NCBI RefSeq assembly: GCF_000374165.1
Contig: NZ_KB893749.1
Location: 1 to 42,539, forward strand
From: Parafrankia elaeagni
Lineage (GTDB): Bacteria; Actinomycetota; Actinomycetes; Frankiales; Frankiaceae
Reading direction: 5' to 3'
DNA length: 42,539 nucleotides
Shown here piece after piece: positions 31,882 through 41,325 of this stretch (position 1 is its first letter; every line of letters begins with the position of its first letter). Made by a program: the position numbers and the translations under genes. Below the pieces are notes generated by a model. The model did not search any database, was not told the DNA's origin, and saw only the letters and a program-made list of their open reading frames with translations.

Positions 31882-32430
31882 CCGAACTCGGCTGCCGGCG
31901 TTCAGCGCGGGTAGCGAAGGACGTGCACGTGGATGGACGAGACCCGCGCCCTGTCACCCTGATCAGTCCAGCTCTCACCGCCGGAGTCGGAGGAGCTGGG
32001 CGTTTCTGAGAGGCCGCTGGGGCCGGCGGGCCTGGAACTTGAGCGCGGCGCCGGCCCACCGCCGCCAGAACCCTTGTCCCCCCTGACATCCGCCGGGCCC
32101 GTCCGTTCAGGCGTCCACCCGCGCTACGGCGGGTGACAGCACGGGCTCCGGTCCGCCCGCGCGCCCCCGGCGCTGCCCGCGTCGCCGGCCGGACCGGACG
32201 ACCACCCCAGGGCCGTCCCCTGCGGCACCTGGCCCGGCCGGTGCGATCCGGCTGCTTTCCTCCCTCGAGGCAGGGAACTCGCGAACCCGAATTAGCGCTG
32301 CTTTCCGGCAGATGTCCGTCGTCATCGCCGTGCTGGCAGCGTCCTCTCGTTTCCGCGAGGCTTTCACGGACACCGGGCAGGGTATCTCCGGGCGGCAGAC
32401 GGAGGAGCACCGTGACCGTGGAGGAAGCCC
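31882..32430. other. Gene-poor stretch before the HtrA-type protease
   Basis: About 550 bases with only low-complexity Arg/Pro/Gly-rich open frames. It may be decayed coding sequence continuing the SGNH-like remnant, plus the promoter of the protease gene. Nothing specific was recognised. Confidence 0.35.
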
Positions 32431-33510
32431 ATGAGGCCCACGAACACCCGGGTACGCGGACGGGCGCTGGTCGTCACCCTAGCAGCAATCCTAGCGATGG
32501 TGGCCTCTGCTTTCTTCTTCATTCCAGGAAAAGGATCGGACCTTCCGGGTGGGCATCACGACGCGGCTGCGGCGGCGGCCAGCAGCCCCGCGGGACTCCC
32601 CGCGGTTCCCGGAATCGTCCGCAGAGTGGAACCTTCTGTCGTGACAATTCTGGTCGGTGAGCAACTCGGCAGTGGGGTCATCTACAAACGGGACGGAATC
32701 ATCATCACCAACGAGCATGTCGTGCGCTCGGCCTCCGACGGGAAGGTGAAGGTCGTCTTCGCCGACGGGCGGCAGGAGGAGGGGCAGGTGAAGGCCTCGG
32801 ATGCGGTCAGCGACATAGCGGTCGTCAAGGTGGCCCGAGATGACCTGCCGGCAGCCGACTTCCAGACGGAGCTTCCTGAGGTGGGAAGCCTGGCCATCGC
32901 GATCGGCAGCCCGCTGGGCTTCGAGAACAGCATCACCGTCGGGGTCATCTCCGGCCTGAACCGAACGCTTCCGGTGACCGGCGAGCAGAAGCAGGGCGAG
33001 GAGAAGTACCCGGCAGTCGACGTGATCCAGACAGATGCCGCGATCAGCCCGGGCAATTCCGGCGGCGCGCTGCTGGACGGCGAGGGACGTGTGGTCGGGA
33101 TCAACGAGGCCTACGTGCCGCCGGCGGAGGGGGCGGTCTCCCTCGGCTTCGCGATCCCTTCGGCGACCGCCAGCGATGCGGCTGACCAGCTTCTGAGGAC
33201 CGGCAAGGTGCGTCACGCCTATCTCGGTCTCCAGGTGACCACGATGACCCCCGAGATCGCCCGGCAGCTCAGCGACCAGGTCACCAGCGGTGTCCTTGTT
33301 CTCCGGACCGCGCCGAGCGGCCCCGCCGACAAGGCGGGTGTCCTGCCCGGCGACATCATCCGCGCCCTCGACGGCACACCGATCGCCTCCAACGAGGAGT
33401 ATCTGAGCCGGCTGCGGAAGATTGCGCCGGGCGACGAGGTGACGCTGAAAGTCCGGCGCGACGCGCGGGACATCGTCATCACGATGAAGGCAACCGACCG
33501 TCCGAGCTGA
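32431..33510 (+). CDS. HtrA/DegP-type serine protease with PDZ domain
   Basis: A 359-residue protein with ATG at 32431 behind GGAGGAAG. One N-terminal transmembrane helix (ALVVTLAAILAMVASAFFF, about 12-30) anchors it with the protease outside. The trypsin-like domain at about 60-240 has the full triad: His96 in TNEHVV, Asp128 in VSDIAVV and Ser210 in SPGNSGGAL. A single PDZ domain covers about 255-350 (YLGLQVTTMTPEIA, GVLVLRTAPSGPADKAGVLP, GDIIRALDG). This is the layout of actinobacterial HtrA/PepD proteases, which remove damaged exported proteins and regulate envelope stress. No regulator is adjacent; the region after the stop holds the second copy of the structured element. Confidence 0.95.
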   Translation: MRPTNTRVRGRALVVTLAAILAMVASAFFFIPGKGSDLPGGHHDAAAAAASSPAGLPAVPGIVRRVEPSVVTILVGEQLGSGVIYKRDGIIITNEHVVRSASDGKVKVVFADGRQEEGQVKASDAVSDIAVVKVARDDLPAADFQTELPEVGSLAIAIGSPLGFENSITVGVISGLNRTLPVTGEQKQGEEKYPAVDVIQTDAAISPGNSGGALLDGEGRVVGINEAYVPPAEGAVSLGFAIPSATASDAADQLLRTGKVRHAYLGLQVTTMTPEIARQLSDQVTSGVLVLRTAPSGPADKAGVLPGDIIRALDGTPIASNEEYLSRLRKIAPGDEVTLKVRRDARDIVITMKATDRPS

Positions 33511-33539
33511 GTCTTCCTGGGGGAGGTGTCGTCCCGGGG

Positions 33540-33600
33540 GCGGTACGGTCAGTAGTGGGCTCGGCTCGTCGAGACGGCACACGGGTTGACGACGCACGGG
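33540..33600 (-). pseudogene. Remnant related to the two-component-operon lipoprotein
   Basis: The minus strand reads RLDEPSPLLTVPPP, corresponding to RPLHEPSPLPTTPPP in the lipoprotein gene at about 27441-27485, with clear DNA similarity (shared AGTGGGCTCGGCTCGT on the plus strand). The signal peptide and the rest are missing. As in copy A, it lies just downstream (minus strand) of the structured element, so the arrangement was duplicated. Confidence 0.55.
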
Positions 33601-33624
33601 GGTTGACGACGGACGGGTTGGGGA

Positions 33625-33770
33625 AGCGATCCGGCCCGCACGCGGGGTGCCCTCAACGCCCCCCTCCGGGACGGTGCGAGGCTGACGCACGGGTCGGACC
33701 GCTGGCACATGTCTACCGGCCGTACGGGGTGGCGGCGAGCGCCAGGCCAGTGCCGTCAGGCGTTCGTAAG
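33625..33770 (-). ncRNA. Candidate structured RNA leader, copy B
   Basis: Second copy of the 146-nt element. P1 (33759-33745 with 33695-33682) and P2 (TGGCG/CGCCA around CTCGC on the minus strand) are retained with changed loops. The pseudoknot strand is AGCGGUCC instead of AGCGAUCU and still pairs fully with GGAUCGCU through one G-U. It lies between two convergent genes and next to the lipoprotein remnant, so it probably has no gene to control now. Confidence 0.45.
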
Positions 33771-33807
33771 GCAGGCGTGGCACGTTGGTCCGGGAGAACC
33801 GGCCGGT

Positions 33808-34707
33808 TCATCCTCGCGGAGAACCGGCGCCGGACCCGGAACGGACACGAAACGGCGTGGCCGTCGCGCCGAGGTCGGCGAGGTGGCGGGACGCGCCGAC
33901 CGGTGGTCGGGAGAGGAACAGCTCCGCGTGGAGCCAGCCGCTGTCCTCCGTCCCGGTCGGGTCGACGCCGATGTCCGACAGTGTGTCGAGCACGAGGGAC
34001 TGCTCCTCCGGCGAGGCGAACCGGCGCTGACGGAACAGCCGCTCGAGCCGGACCGTCTCGTAGCCGCGGTCGGCCAGACTCTCGCCGATCGCGTCGAACG
34101 GGAACATCCGGAGCACGAAATGTGCCATCCACGGCATTCTTCCGTCGGTCGCGTCGATGATTCTGGTGATCGTCTGGTCGGTTACGTAGCCGACGCAGCC
34201 GGTGGAGATCACTATTTCCGCGGTGGAGAGAGCCGTTCGCTGGGCGGGGCTGGGATCGTGCGCCTCGAGGTCGGCGTGCACGATGCCGTCGAGGAAGCCG
34301 GCCGCGGCCGCGTAGGAGAGGGCCGGCGCCGAACTGTCGAGCCCGACGACGCGGGGGCCGGTGGGAACACGCCGAGTACGGGCCAGTGCCCGGTCCCGGT
34401 CCAACAGCTCGTTCCGCCGCGGGCCGCCCGCGCCGGTGACCGTGGAGTAGTGTTCGTAGAGTTCTTCGAGCGACAGATCGAGCTTGAGGAGTGCGGCGTT
34501 CACTCCATACGAGCAGCCAATGTCGAGAACCATCGGCGACGGAGTCCCGGTGGAATGTCGGTAACGATCGAGCAGAGTCTCGAAGTATGGTTTCGCGAGC
34601 TGGGGTATGCAGTAGTCGAGCCTGCCCAGCGTCGAGTAGTATTCGCATGGGTCGGGCGCGGTGTAGATGTGGTCGAGGCAGACTTTTCCTGTCGTATCGA
34701 AGTCCAT
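33808..34707 (-). CDS. Class I SAM-dependent methyltransferase of unknown substrate
   Basis: A 299-residue protein with ATG at 34707 behind AGAGGGGC. Motif I is VLDIGCSYGVNAALL (about 60-74), with a following acidic VVGLDSSAPAL strand and a HADLEAHDP motif; ISTGCVGYVTDQTITRII is an additional conserved-looking region. An N-terminal part with LDHIYTAPDPCEYYSTLGRL precedes the fold. It lacks features of RNA or DNA methylases, so it is probably a small-molecule enzyme. No partner is adjacent: the upstream neighbour is a ClC pseudogene and downstream is the repeat element. The function is not assigned further. Confidence 0.75.
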   Translation of the reverse strand: MDFDTTGKVCLDHIYTAPDPCEYYSTLGRLDYCIPQLAKPYFETLLDRYRHSTGTPSPMVLDIGCSYGVNAALLKLDLSLEELYEHYSTVTGAGGPRRNELLDRDRALARTRRVPTGPRVVGLDSSAPALSYAAAAGFLDGIVHADLEAHDPSPAQRTALSTAEIVISTGCVGYVTDQTITRIIDATDGRMPWMAHFVLRMFPFDAIGESLADRGYETVRLERLFRQRRFASPEEQSLVLDTLSDIGVDPTGTEDSGWLHAELFLSRPPVGASRHLADLGATATPFRVRSGSGAGSPRG

Positions 34708-34881
34708 GTGAAATGCCCCTCTGGTGGCAGCCGTTCGAGCGGTTGTCTGTGTTCTGTAGAAGGCCTTCCTCGTCTTGTCGTCGCGGCATGAGCATGCTGT
34801 CATTCGTCGCGAGTCCGCGGCATCTGCTGCAACTTTAGGGCCTCATATGCGAACCTTGAGGGATTTCGCGAAACGCCAACC

Positions 34882-35930
34882 TTACGATTTCGTCAGGTAA
34901 ACTGCCGGTTTTGTCGCGATTTCGGGTCGCGGCGAGTCCGATCGCGCCGGCGGGCTCGCGACGCGATCCGGGTGCGGGTAGGTGGTTGCGTGTATCGACT
35001 GGTGGGTGATCCAGCCGATGGCCCTCTCGCCGTCGTCCGTGAGGACGGGATGCTGTCGGCCCCGGAGCCGGTGAGCGCGTGCAAGGCGGTCGCGAGGGAG
35101 GTGCCGGTGGTGAAGGCCGGGGGGGCGACGGCGAGATCGGCGACCGTACGCGGCTTCGTCGCCGGGATCCCGTCGCTCCCCGCGTTGCCGTCGAGAGCGG
35201 TGACGACGGCGTGCGCCGTGACGATGCCCTGGTAGCGGTCCTGGTCCTCGGCGAGAGGCAGGGCCGCACTCGCGGATCGGGCGAAGGCGCGGGCGGCTTC
35301 GGCGAGGCTGGTGGCGGCCGGGATCGCTGGTGGCGGCCGGGATCGCTGGTGGCGCGGGTTGCATCGCCCGGGCGACCGGAATCGCGCGCAGCCGGCGGTT
35401 CTCGTGGGACGCGCCGAGGTCGATGCCCCGGCGGGCCAGTTTCAACGTGTAGATGGTCTCCGGGCTGAGGGCCCGGCTGACCAGCGTGGCCACGACCACG
35501 GCGGACATCAGCGGGAGGATGATCGTGTACTCGCCGGTGAGCTCGAAGAGGATCTCGCCGGTGAGCTCGAAGAAGATGAGGACGGCGGTGATCGGGGCGC
35601 GGGCGGCGCCGGCGAAGACGGCGCCCATGCCGACCAGGGCGTAGGCCCCGACCAGGGCGTAGGCCCCGACCAGGGCGTAGGCCCCGACCGGGGCGACGAG
35701 GCCCGGGGCGAGATCGTGGGCGAGGGCACCGAAGGACGCACCGGTGGCGGCGCTGATGAACAGCGACGGCGCGAACACGCCGCCGGAGCCGCCGATGCCG
35801 ATGCCGATGCACATCTGGGGCAGGGCGAGCAGGACGCGGCCGAGGAGCAGCCCGCCCCGCCCGGCGTTGATCGGATCGCCGGTGCCGACCGGGTCTCCGG
35901 TGAGGATGCGGACGAAGTCACCGAGGCCGT
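34882..35930 (-). pseudogene. ClC chloride channel/transporter, truncated and frameshifted
   Basis: The minus strand encodes the C-terminal half of a ClC membrane domain: GIGGSGGVFAPSLFISAATG, then GMGAVFAGAARAPITAVLIF and SRALSPETIYTLKLARRG. The first half, with the first selectivity-filter motif, is missing. Two short in-frame duplications are inserted: GAYALV three times at about 35640-35695 and ILFELTGE twice at about 35540-35580. The CBS part then shifts frame near 35310-35350, at a duplicated GGGATCGCTGGTGGCGGCC, and again near 35055, where one G is missing between IP and VLTDDGERAIGW. At least two frameshifts and the lost N-terminus make this a pseudogene. Confidence 0.85.
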
Positions 35931-36173
35931 GCTGACCGCGTCCCGCCTGCTCGTCGTGCTCACGGCGCAGGCGGCGTCTGGTCGAGGACGTCTCGGCGCG
36001 CAGGCGGGCGGAGATCGCGGCGATCGTCGCCATCCTCGGCCCGCCGGTCCGAGCGAGCCTGGGTGGTGCTCTGCGGGCGTTCGCGGACGCCGGCGACAAC
36101 CGGCGGCCGTGTCGAGCCGGGACGCCTCCGCGCTCGGCTGGGCCTGACGGCGCCGGGCCATCGCCGGCGGTGA

Positions 36174-36197
36174 CCGGATGTCCGGATGTCCGGATGT
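36174..36197 (+). repeat. 8-bp tandem repeat CCGGATGT, three copies
   Basis: CCGGATGT is repeated three times, followed by two altered copies (GAGGATGT, GAGG). It lies about 135 bases upstream of nhaA, so changes in copy number could in principle affect its promoter spacing. Confidence 0.8.
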
Positions 36198-36331
36198 GAG
36201 GATGTGAGGCAGCCCTCGGCGGTCACCGCCGCCGCGGCCTGCAGATGTGCGGCATGTCTGGGACGATGCTGGTCAGGTGAGCCGGGAAGTCTGGTCGGCA
36301 TCCGTCGATGCATGTCCAGAAGGGGTCCCGA

Positions 36332-37588
36332 GTGCCGCGACTGTCTGCCCTTGTTCCTGCCCGGTTGCGTCGGACCACGCCCGTGCCGTTGCGCAGTCGT
36401 GACGAGTTCGCCGAGTTCCTGCGACAGGAGACCACCGGCGGTGTGTTCCTGCTGGGCGCGACCGTTCTCGCGCTGGTGTGGGCGAACGTCGCGGGTGGCA
36501 GCTACGACGACGTGTGGCACGCCGACCTGGGGTTCGGCCCGTCGTGGTTGCACCTGGACGGGCTGACTGCCGCCAAGTGGGCGGCGGACGGGCTGCTGGC
36601 GATCTTCTTCTTCGTGGCGGGGCTCGAACTCAAACGCGAGCTGGTGGTCGGTGAACTCAGCGACCGCCGTTCGGCGACGCTGCCGGTGGTGGCCGCGCTG
36701 GGTGGCATGGTGGCACCGGCGGTGATCTATCTGGCGGTGTCCCGGGGGGCCCCGGGGGCCTCGGACGGCTGGGCGATTCCGGTCGCGACCGACATCGCCT
36801 TCGCGCTCGGGGTGCTGGCGTTGGGCGGGGCGCACGTGCCGACGTCGGTGCGGGCGTTCCTGCTGGGGCTGGCCGTCGTCGACGACCTCGGCGCGATCGC
36901 GCTGATCGCGATTCTGTTCACGACGAGTCTCGAGGCCGTCTGGCTGCTCGTCGCGGCGGTGGGGATCGGGCTGTACGCGTGGGGGCAGCGGCGGCGCTGG
37001 ACGTCGCCGCTGCTCTACGTGCCGCTCTCGGTCGCGGTGTGGGTCGCCGTGCACGCCAGCGGGGTCCACGCGACCGTCGCCGGGATCGCGCTGGCGCTGG
37101 CGACCCGGGTGCGGGCCGACCCCGAGGAGGAGTGTGCACCGGGCATCCGGCTCGAGCACCGGCTCCACCCGGTCTCGGTCGCCGTCGTGGTGCCGATCTT
37201 CGCGGTGTCGGCGGCCGGGGTGTCGTTGGCACCGGCGGCGTTGCGCGACGTGGTGACCGAACCGATCACCCAGGGGATCGTCGTGGGTCTTCTCGTCGGG
37301 AAGTTCGTTGGCGTGCTCGGGGCCTCGTGGCTGGCCGTCCGTGTCGGCCTGGCACGGCTGCCGACTGGTCTGGCCTGGCGTGATGTGATGCCCGTCGGGC
37401 TGCTGGCCGGCATCGGCTACACCGTCAGCCTGCTGATCGCGTCGTTGGCCCTGCCTGACGAGGAGTCAGTGGAAAGCGCGGCGACGGCGGTTCTGGTGGC
37501 GTCTGCGCTGGCGAGCGTCATCGCACTGGCGGTGCTGCGGCGGCAGGGTCGCAAGGCGGCGTCCGATTCGGGTTCTCCCCGAACGTAG
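36332..37588 (+). CDS. nhaA: Na+/H+ antiporter NhaA
   Basis: A 418-residue membrane protein with about twelve helices. Landmarks are GGVFLLGATVLALVWANVAG, FFFVAGLELKRELVVGELSD, ATDIAFALGVLALG with the helix IV Asp, and the essential Asp pair in LAVVDDLGAIALIAILF. It ends in GLLAGIGYTVSLLIASLAL. GTG at 36332 is preferred because AGAAGGGG stands six bases before it; an in-frame ATG is at 36308. The protein exports Na+ in exchange for protons at the inner membrane. It is transcribed alone; its tail converges on the helicase gene. Confidence 0.95.
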   Translation: MPRLSALVPARLRRTTPVPLRSRDEFAEFLRQETTGGVFLLGATVLALVWANVAGGSYDDVWHADLGFGPSWLHLDGLTAAKWAADGLLAIFFFVAGLELKRELVVGELSDRRSATLPVVAALGGMVAPAVIYLAVSRGAPGASDGWAIPVATDIAFALGVLALGGAHVPTSVRAFLLGLAVVDDLGAIALIAILFTTSLEAVWLLVAAVGIGLYAWGQRRRWTSPLLYVPLSVAVWVAVHASGVHATVAGIALALATRVRADPEEECAPGIRLEHRLHPVSVAVVVPIFAVSAAGVSLAPAALRDVVTEPITQGIVVGLLVGKFVGVLGASWLAVRVGLARLPTGLAWRDVMPVGLLAGIGYTVSLLIASLALPDEESVESAATAVLVASALASVIALAVLRRQGRKAASDSGSPRT

Positions 37589-37728
37589 CCCATGACCAGC
37601 GCCCGACCGTCGGGGATCTCGGTCGACCCTCGGCATCTCCACACCTACTACAACGAGGTCACGGGCCGAACACGTCGAGCGCTTCGTCTGAGCCTGGTCG
37701 GACCGGCATCGGCGCCAGCCGACACCTG

Positions 37729-40386
37729 TCAGCGGCCGCGGGTGCGGGGGGCGACGCGGCGGGTCGGCGGGGCTGTGGCGGGGTCGTCCGGCCAGGGGTG
37801 GCGGGGGTAGCGGCCCCGCAGCTCCGCGCGGACCTGCGGGTAGCCGGTGCGCCAGAACGACGCCAGATCGCTCGTCACCGCCACCGGGCGGCCCGCCGGC
37901 GACAGCAGGTGGAGCACCAGGGGCGCACGGCCGTCGGCGACGACGGGTACCCGCTCCCACCCGAACACCTCGGCGATCTTCACAGCCAGGACGGGGCCGG
38001 CCGCGCCGCTGGTGCCGCTGTAGTCGAGGCGTACCCGGGAGCCGCTCGGCACCGCCACCCGCTCGGGCGCCAGCTCGTCCAGCCGGGTGGCCTGGGGCCA
38101 GGGCAGGAGCCGGCGCAACGCGCGGCCGGCGTCGATGCGCCCGAGGTCGGCGCGGCGCCGCACGCCGTCGAGGTCCGGCCCGAGCCAGTCGGGGGCGGAG
38201 TCCAGCAGGGCGGCGTCGGTGACGTCGGGCCAGGGGGCGCCGAGCAGCCGGTGGCAGAACGAGAGCCGGTCGCGCAGGGCGAGCGCGTCGGCGCTCCAGC
38301 GCAGCACGGGGAGCCCCGCGTCGCGCAGCCCGTCGAGCACCGCGGCCCGCAGCAGGGACGGGTCGGGCCTGGCCGCCGGGCGTTCGGCGAGGATGATCGC
38401 GCCGAGGCGCTCGAGCCGGCGGGCGACGATGTCGCCGCCGGACCAGGCGATCTCGTCCTCGGTGCGCAGCAGCGCCGCGCCGGCCTCCCGCGCGGTGGCC
38501 GCGTCGAGGGTGACGGCCAGGCGCACCCGGGCGGACGTCCGGCCGGGCCCCCGGTCGGCGACCGCGATGGCGAGCCATTCCGCCCCGGTCAGCGCCGAGC
38601 CCGCGGCGAGCTCGGCGCCGGTCCCGCCGGCCATCAGGTAGTTCGAGCTGCCGGGGTCGCGGGCCCGCGCGAGCCGCTCGGGGAAGGCGAGGCCGACCAC
38701 CAGCCCCGCCGCGAGATCGTCGGTCATCCCACCCGCTCCCCGCCCAGCAGGCCCAGCAGGCCCAGCAGGCCTAGCAGGTTCACCAGGTCCAGCGGGTGTG
38801 GCTTCGGCGGCCGAGCGCAGCCGGCGGGCCTCCTCCCGCCAGCGGGCGGACGCGGCCCGGTCGGTGCCGTCGCGCAGGCGGCGCCACGCGGCGACGAGGT
38901 CGCCTGCGGGGCCACCTGCCGGGCCGTCTCCGGAGAGCATCGCAACGACCTCCGCCGCGCGACGGGCACCGACGGCCCGGCTGCCGTCGAGCAGCGCCCG
39001 CGCGAGCCGCGGATGGGCTCCGACCTGGGCGATCGAACGTCCTCGCGGGGTGACCCGGCCGGTCTCGTCGACGGCGCCGAGGGCCCGCAGCGAGACCCCG
39101 GCGGCCTCCATCGCACCGACAGGAGGTTCGCTGGGCAGCGGCAGGCCCACGCCGCCGGGATGGCCCCAGACCGCCAGCTCGAGAGCGAAGGCGGTGAGGT
39201 CGGCGACGGCGATCTCCGGTTCCGGCTGGGCGGGAAGCCGGTCGTGCTCGGCGGCGGACCAGCAGCGGTACACCCGGCCCGGCGCCTCCCGGCCGGCCCG
39301 GCCCGCGCGCTGCCCGGCGGACGACTGCGACACCCGCACGGTGACCAGCGAGCCCAGCCCGCGGGCGTGGTCCATCCGCGGGGAGCGGGCCAGACCGGCG
39401 TCGACGACGACCCGCACGCCGGGCACCGTGAGGCTGCTCTCCGCGACCGCGGTGGCCAGCACGACCCGGCGGCGCGGGCCGGCGCGCAGCACCGCGTCCT
39501 GCGCGCCGCCGGTCTGGCGGCCGTGCAGGGTGAGCACGTCGACCGCGTCCCGGTGCCCGGCGAGCCGGCCGGCGACGGCGGCGATCTCACCGGCCCCGGG
39601 CAGGAAGACGAGCACATCCCCGGACGTCTCCCGCAGCGCGCGTCCGACGGTCGCGGCGACGTGGTCGAGCAGCTTCGGGTCGACCCGCAGGCCGTGCGCC
39701 GGGGTGATCACCCCTGGTGGGGGCGCCCAGACCATCTCGACGTCGTACATCGGGGCGTCCGTCCCGATGACCGGCGCGGGCTGGCCGGGCGCGCCGAGCA
39801 TCGCGGCCAGCCGCCGGGTGTCGGCTGTCGCGGAGGCGGCGAGCAGGAGCAGGTCGGGGCGCAGCGCGGCACGGACGTCGAGCAGGAACGCGAGTGCCAG
39901 GTCGGCGTCGAGGTGACGCTCGTGGCACTCGTCGAGGATGACCGCGTCGACACCGGGCAGCTCGGGGTCGCGTTGCAGCCGTCGGACGAGCACTCCCGTC
40001 GTGACCACCTCAACCCTGGTGGACGGCCCGGCCCTGCGCTCGCCGCGGATCGTGTAGCCGACCGCTCCACCGACCTCGCCGCCACTCCCGCCACTCCCGC
40101 CACTCCCGCCACCCCCACCACCGCCGGCGAGGCTGGCCATCCGCCGGGCCGCGGCGCGGACGGCGATCCGCCGCGGCTCGACGACCAGCACCCGGCCGGG
40201 GACATGGTCGGCGAGCGCGAGTGGGACGAGCGTCGTCTTGCCTGTGCCGGGCGGGGCGACCAGCACCGCGGTGCTGGTCGCCCCGCCCGGCACGCGCGGG
40301 CCGCGGGCAGTCAGCGCGGCGACGAGGGCTGGCAGGGCGGCCCGGACGGGCAGGTCCGCCCCGGCGACCGTGAGGTCGGGCAACAT
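37729..40386 (-). CDS. hrpB: ATP-dependent helicase HrpB
   Basis: An 885-residue DExH helicase. The Walker A is VAPPGTGKTTLVPLAL (about 43-58); then come VEPRRIAVRAAARRMA, the DECH box in VILDECHERHLDADL, motif III ASATADTRRLA, and motifs V and VI in LATAVAESSLTVPG and QSSAGQRAGRAGRE. The HrpB-specific C-terminal region ends in FWRTGYPQVRAELRGRYPRH-PWPDDP, which is diagnostic. The cellular role of HrpB is poorly defined; RNA-related work is assumed. Two low-complexity inserts are in-frame repeat expansions: Gly/Ser (GGSGGSGG at about 90-105, from a 9-bp unit) and Pro-Ala-Gly (about 575-590). The gene is 13 bases upstream of, and convergent with, nothing else on this strand; PhoU precedes it by 13 bases on the same strand. 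Confidence 0.95.
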   Translation of the reverse strand: MLPDLTVAGADLPVRAALPALVAALTARGPRVPGGATSTAVLVAPPGTGKTTLVPLALADHVPGRVLVVEPRRIAVRAAARRMASLAGGGGGGGSGGSGGSGGEVGGAVGYTIRGERRAGPSTRVEVVTTGVLVRRLQRDPELPGVDAVILDECHERHLDADLALAFLLDVRAALRPDLLLLAASATADTRRLAAMLGAPGQPAPVIGTDAPMYDVEMVWAPPPGVITPAHGLRVDPKLLDHVAATVGRALRETSGDVLVFLPGAGEIAAVAGRLAGHRDAVDVLTLHGRQTGGAQDAVLRAGPRRRVVLATAVAESSLTVPGVRVVVDAGLARSPRMDHARGLGSLVTVRVSQSSAGQRAGRAGREAPGRVYRCWSAAEHDRLPAQPEPEIAVADLTAFALELAVWGHPGGVGLPLPSEPPVGAMEAAGVSLRALGAVDETGRVTPRGRSIAQVGAHPRLARALLDGSRAVGARRAAEVVAMLSGDGPAGGPAGDLVAAWRRLRDGTDRAASARWREEARRLRSAAEATPAGPGEPARPAGPAGPAGRGAGGMTDDLAAGLVVGLAFPERLARARDPGSSNYLMAGGTGAELAAGSALTGAEWLAIAVADRGPGRTSARVRLAVTLDAATAREAGAALLRTEDEIAWSGGDIVARRLERLGAIILAERPAARPDPSLLRAAVLDGLRDAGLPVLRWSADALALRDRLSFCHRLLGAPWPDVTDAALLDSAPDWLGPDLDGVRRRADLGRIDAGRALRRLLPWPQATRLDELAPERVAVPSGSRVRLDYSGTSGAAGPVLAVKIAEVFGWERVPVVADGRAPLVLHLLSPAGRPVAVTSDLASFWRTGYPQVRAELRGRYPRHPWPDDPATAPPTRRVAPRTRGR

Positions 40387-40399
40387 GCGCCCAGTGTCC

Positions 40400-41086
40400 T
40401 CACACGGGTGTGGCGGAGGCGCCGTCCGGGGTGGGGTTGTCGATGCGGGCGAGTTGGCGGGCCGCGGTGACGGCCTGGTCGCCGAACCGTTCGTAGAAGC
40501 GGGAGAGCAGGGCCAGGTCGATGGCGGCTTCGATGCCGTGGGGCCAGTCGGGGCTGGTCACGGCGGCGAGGAGCGACCGGTGCGTCTCGTCGATCGGGTC
40601 GTCGGCGTCCTCGACGCGCTGGGGGGCGGCCGGGTCCTGACTGTTGATGGCGGTGACGAGCTGCGCGACGAGGTGGGCGCACAGCTCGCCGAGACGGGTG
40701 ATGGTGGGATGCAGCGGCGCGGGCAGGGCGGGGGCCGGGGCGCGCCGGTCGGCGACGGCGGCGATGTGACTGGCCAGCCCCGCCATCCGTTCGATCGCCG
40801 CGGCGATCCGCAGGGCACCCAGAATCAGGCGGAGATCTCCGGCCACCGGGGCTTCCAGGGCCAGCAACATGACCAGGTCGTCGTCAAGGGCGTCGGATCG
40901 GTCACGGATCCGCTTCCCCGTGGCGTGGAGGGGAGCGGTGTCGGTGTTGCCGGCGCCGGGACCGGCCACGGCGGTGGTCGCGTCGGTCACCATCTGACGG
41001 GTCTCGCTGGCCAGCTCGCTGAGCACGACGCGGATCCGATCCAAGGCCTCGGTGTAGGCGAACCGGTGCGGGCTGGGGACATCCAT
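40400..41086 (-). CDS. phoU: PhoU-domain protein
   Basis: A 228-residue all-helical protein with ATG at 41086, behind GGGGAAAC. The PhoU repeats are visible: AYTEALDRIRVVLSELASET, then LLALEAPVAGDLRLILGALR with IERMAGLASHIA, and in the second repeat HRSLLAAVTSPDWPHGIEAA followed by FYERFGDQAVTAARQLARI. The E-R-M/F-x-D metal-binding positions are present in both repeats. PhoU connects the phosphate transporter Pst to the PhoR kinase and damps the phosphate response. No pst genes are nearby. It lies 239 bases downstream of the KdpD gene on the same strand, so it may instead work with potassium signalling, or simply be a neighbour. Confidence 0.9.
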   Translation of the reverse strand: MDVPSPHRFAYTEALDRIRVVLSELASETRQMVTDATTAVAGPGAGNTDTAPLHATGKRIRDRSDALDDDLVMLLALEAPVAGDLRLILGALRIAAAIERMAGLASHIAAVADRRAPAPALPAPLHPTITRLGELCAHLVAQLVTAINSQDPAAPQRVEDADDPIDETHRSLLAAVTSPDWPHGIEAAIDLALLSRFYERFGDQAVTAARQLARIDNPTPDGASATPV

Positions 41087-41325
41087 GCCGGTCAGTTTCC
41101 CCGAACATGCCCTCCCATGCCTCGTTCGGCTGTGGATGACACCCGGGTCAGAGTTCGCACAGGTGATCTTTGTCGAGGATCGGCCGCACGTCCGGCCAGC
41201 AGCCACGCAGCGGCGGTCCGCAACAGGGCTGCGCCCAGACCACTGCCCTGCGCATCCACACATCATCCAGGACCCACGAATGGTTGACCGGGCCGAACCT
41301 GGAAGCGGTGGCGATGGCGCGCCCG

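Noticed and set aside
37798-40470. Long plus-strand open frame (890 codons) opposite HrpB
   Set aside because: It mirrors the helicase gene, has no domain and is a by-product of very high GC with few stop codons.
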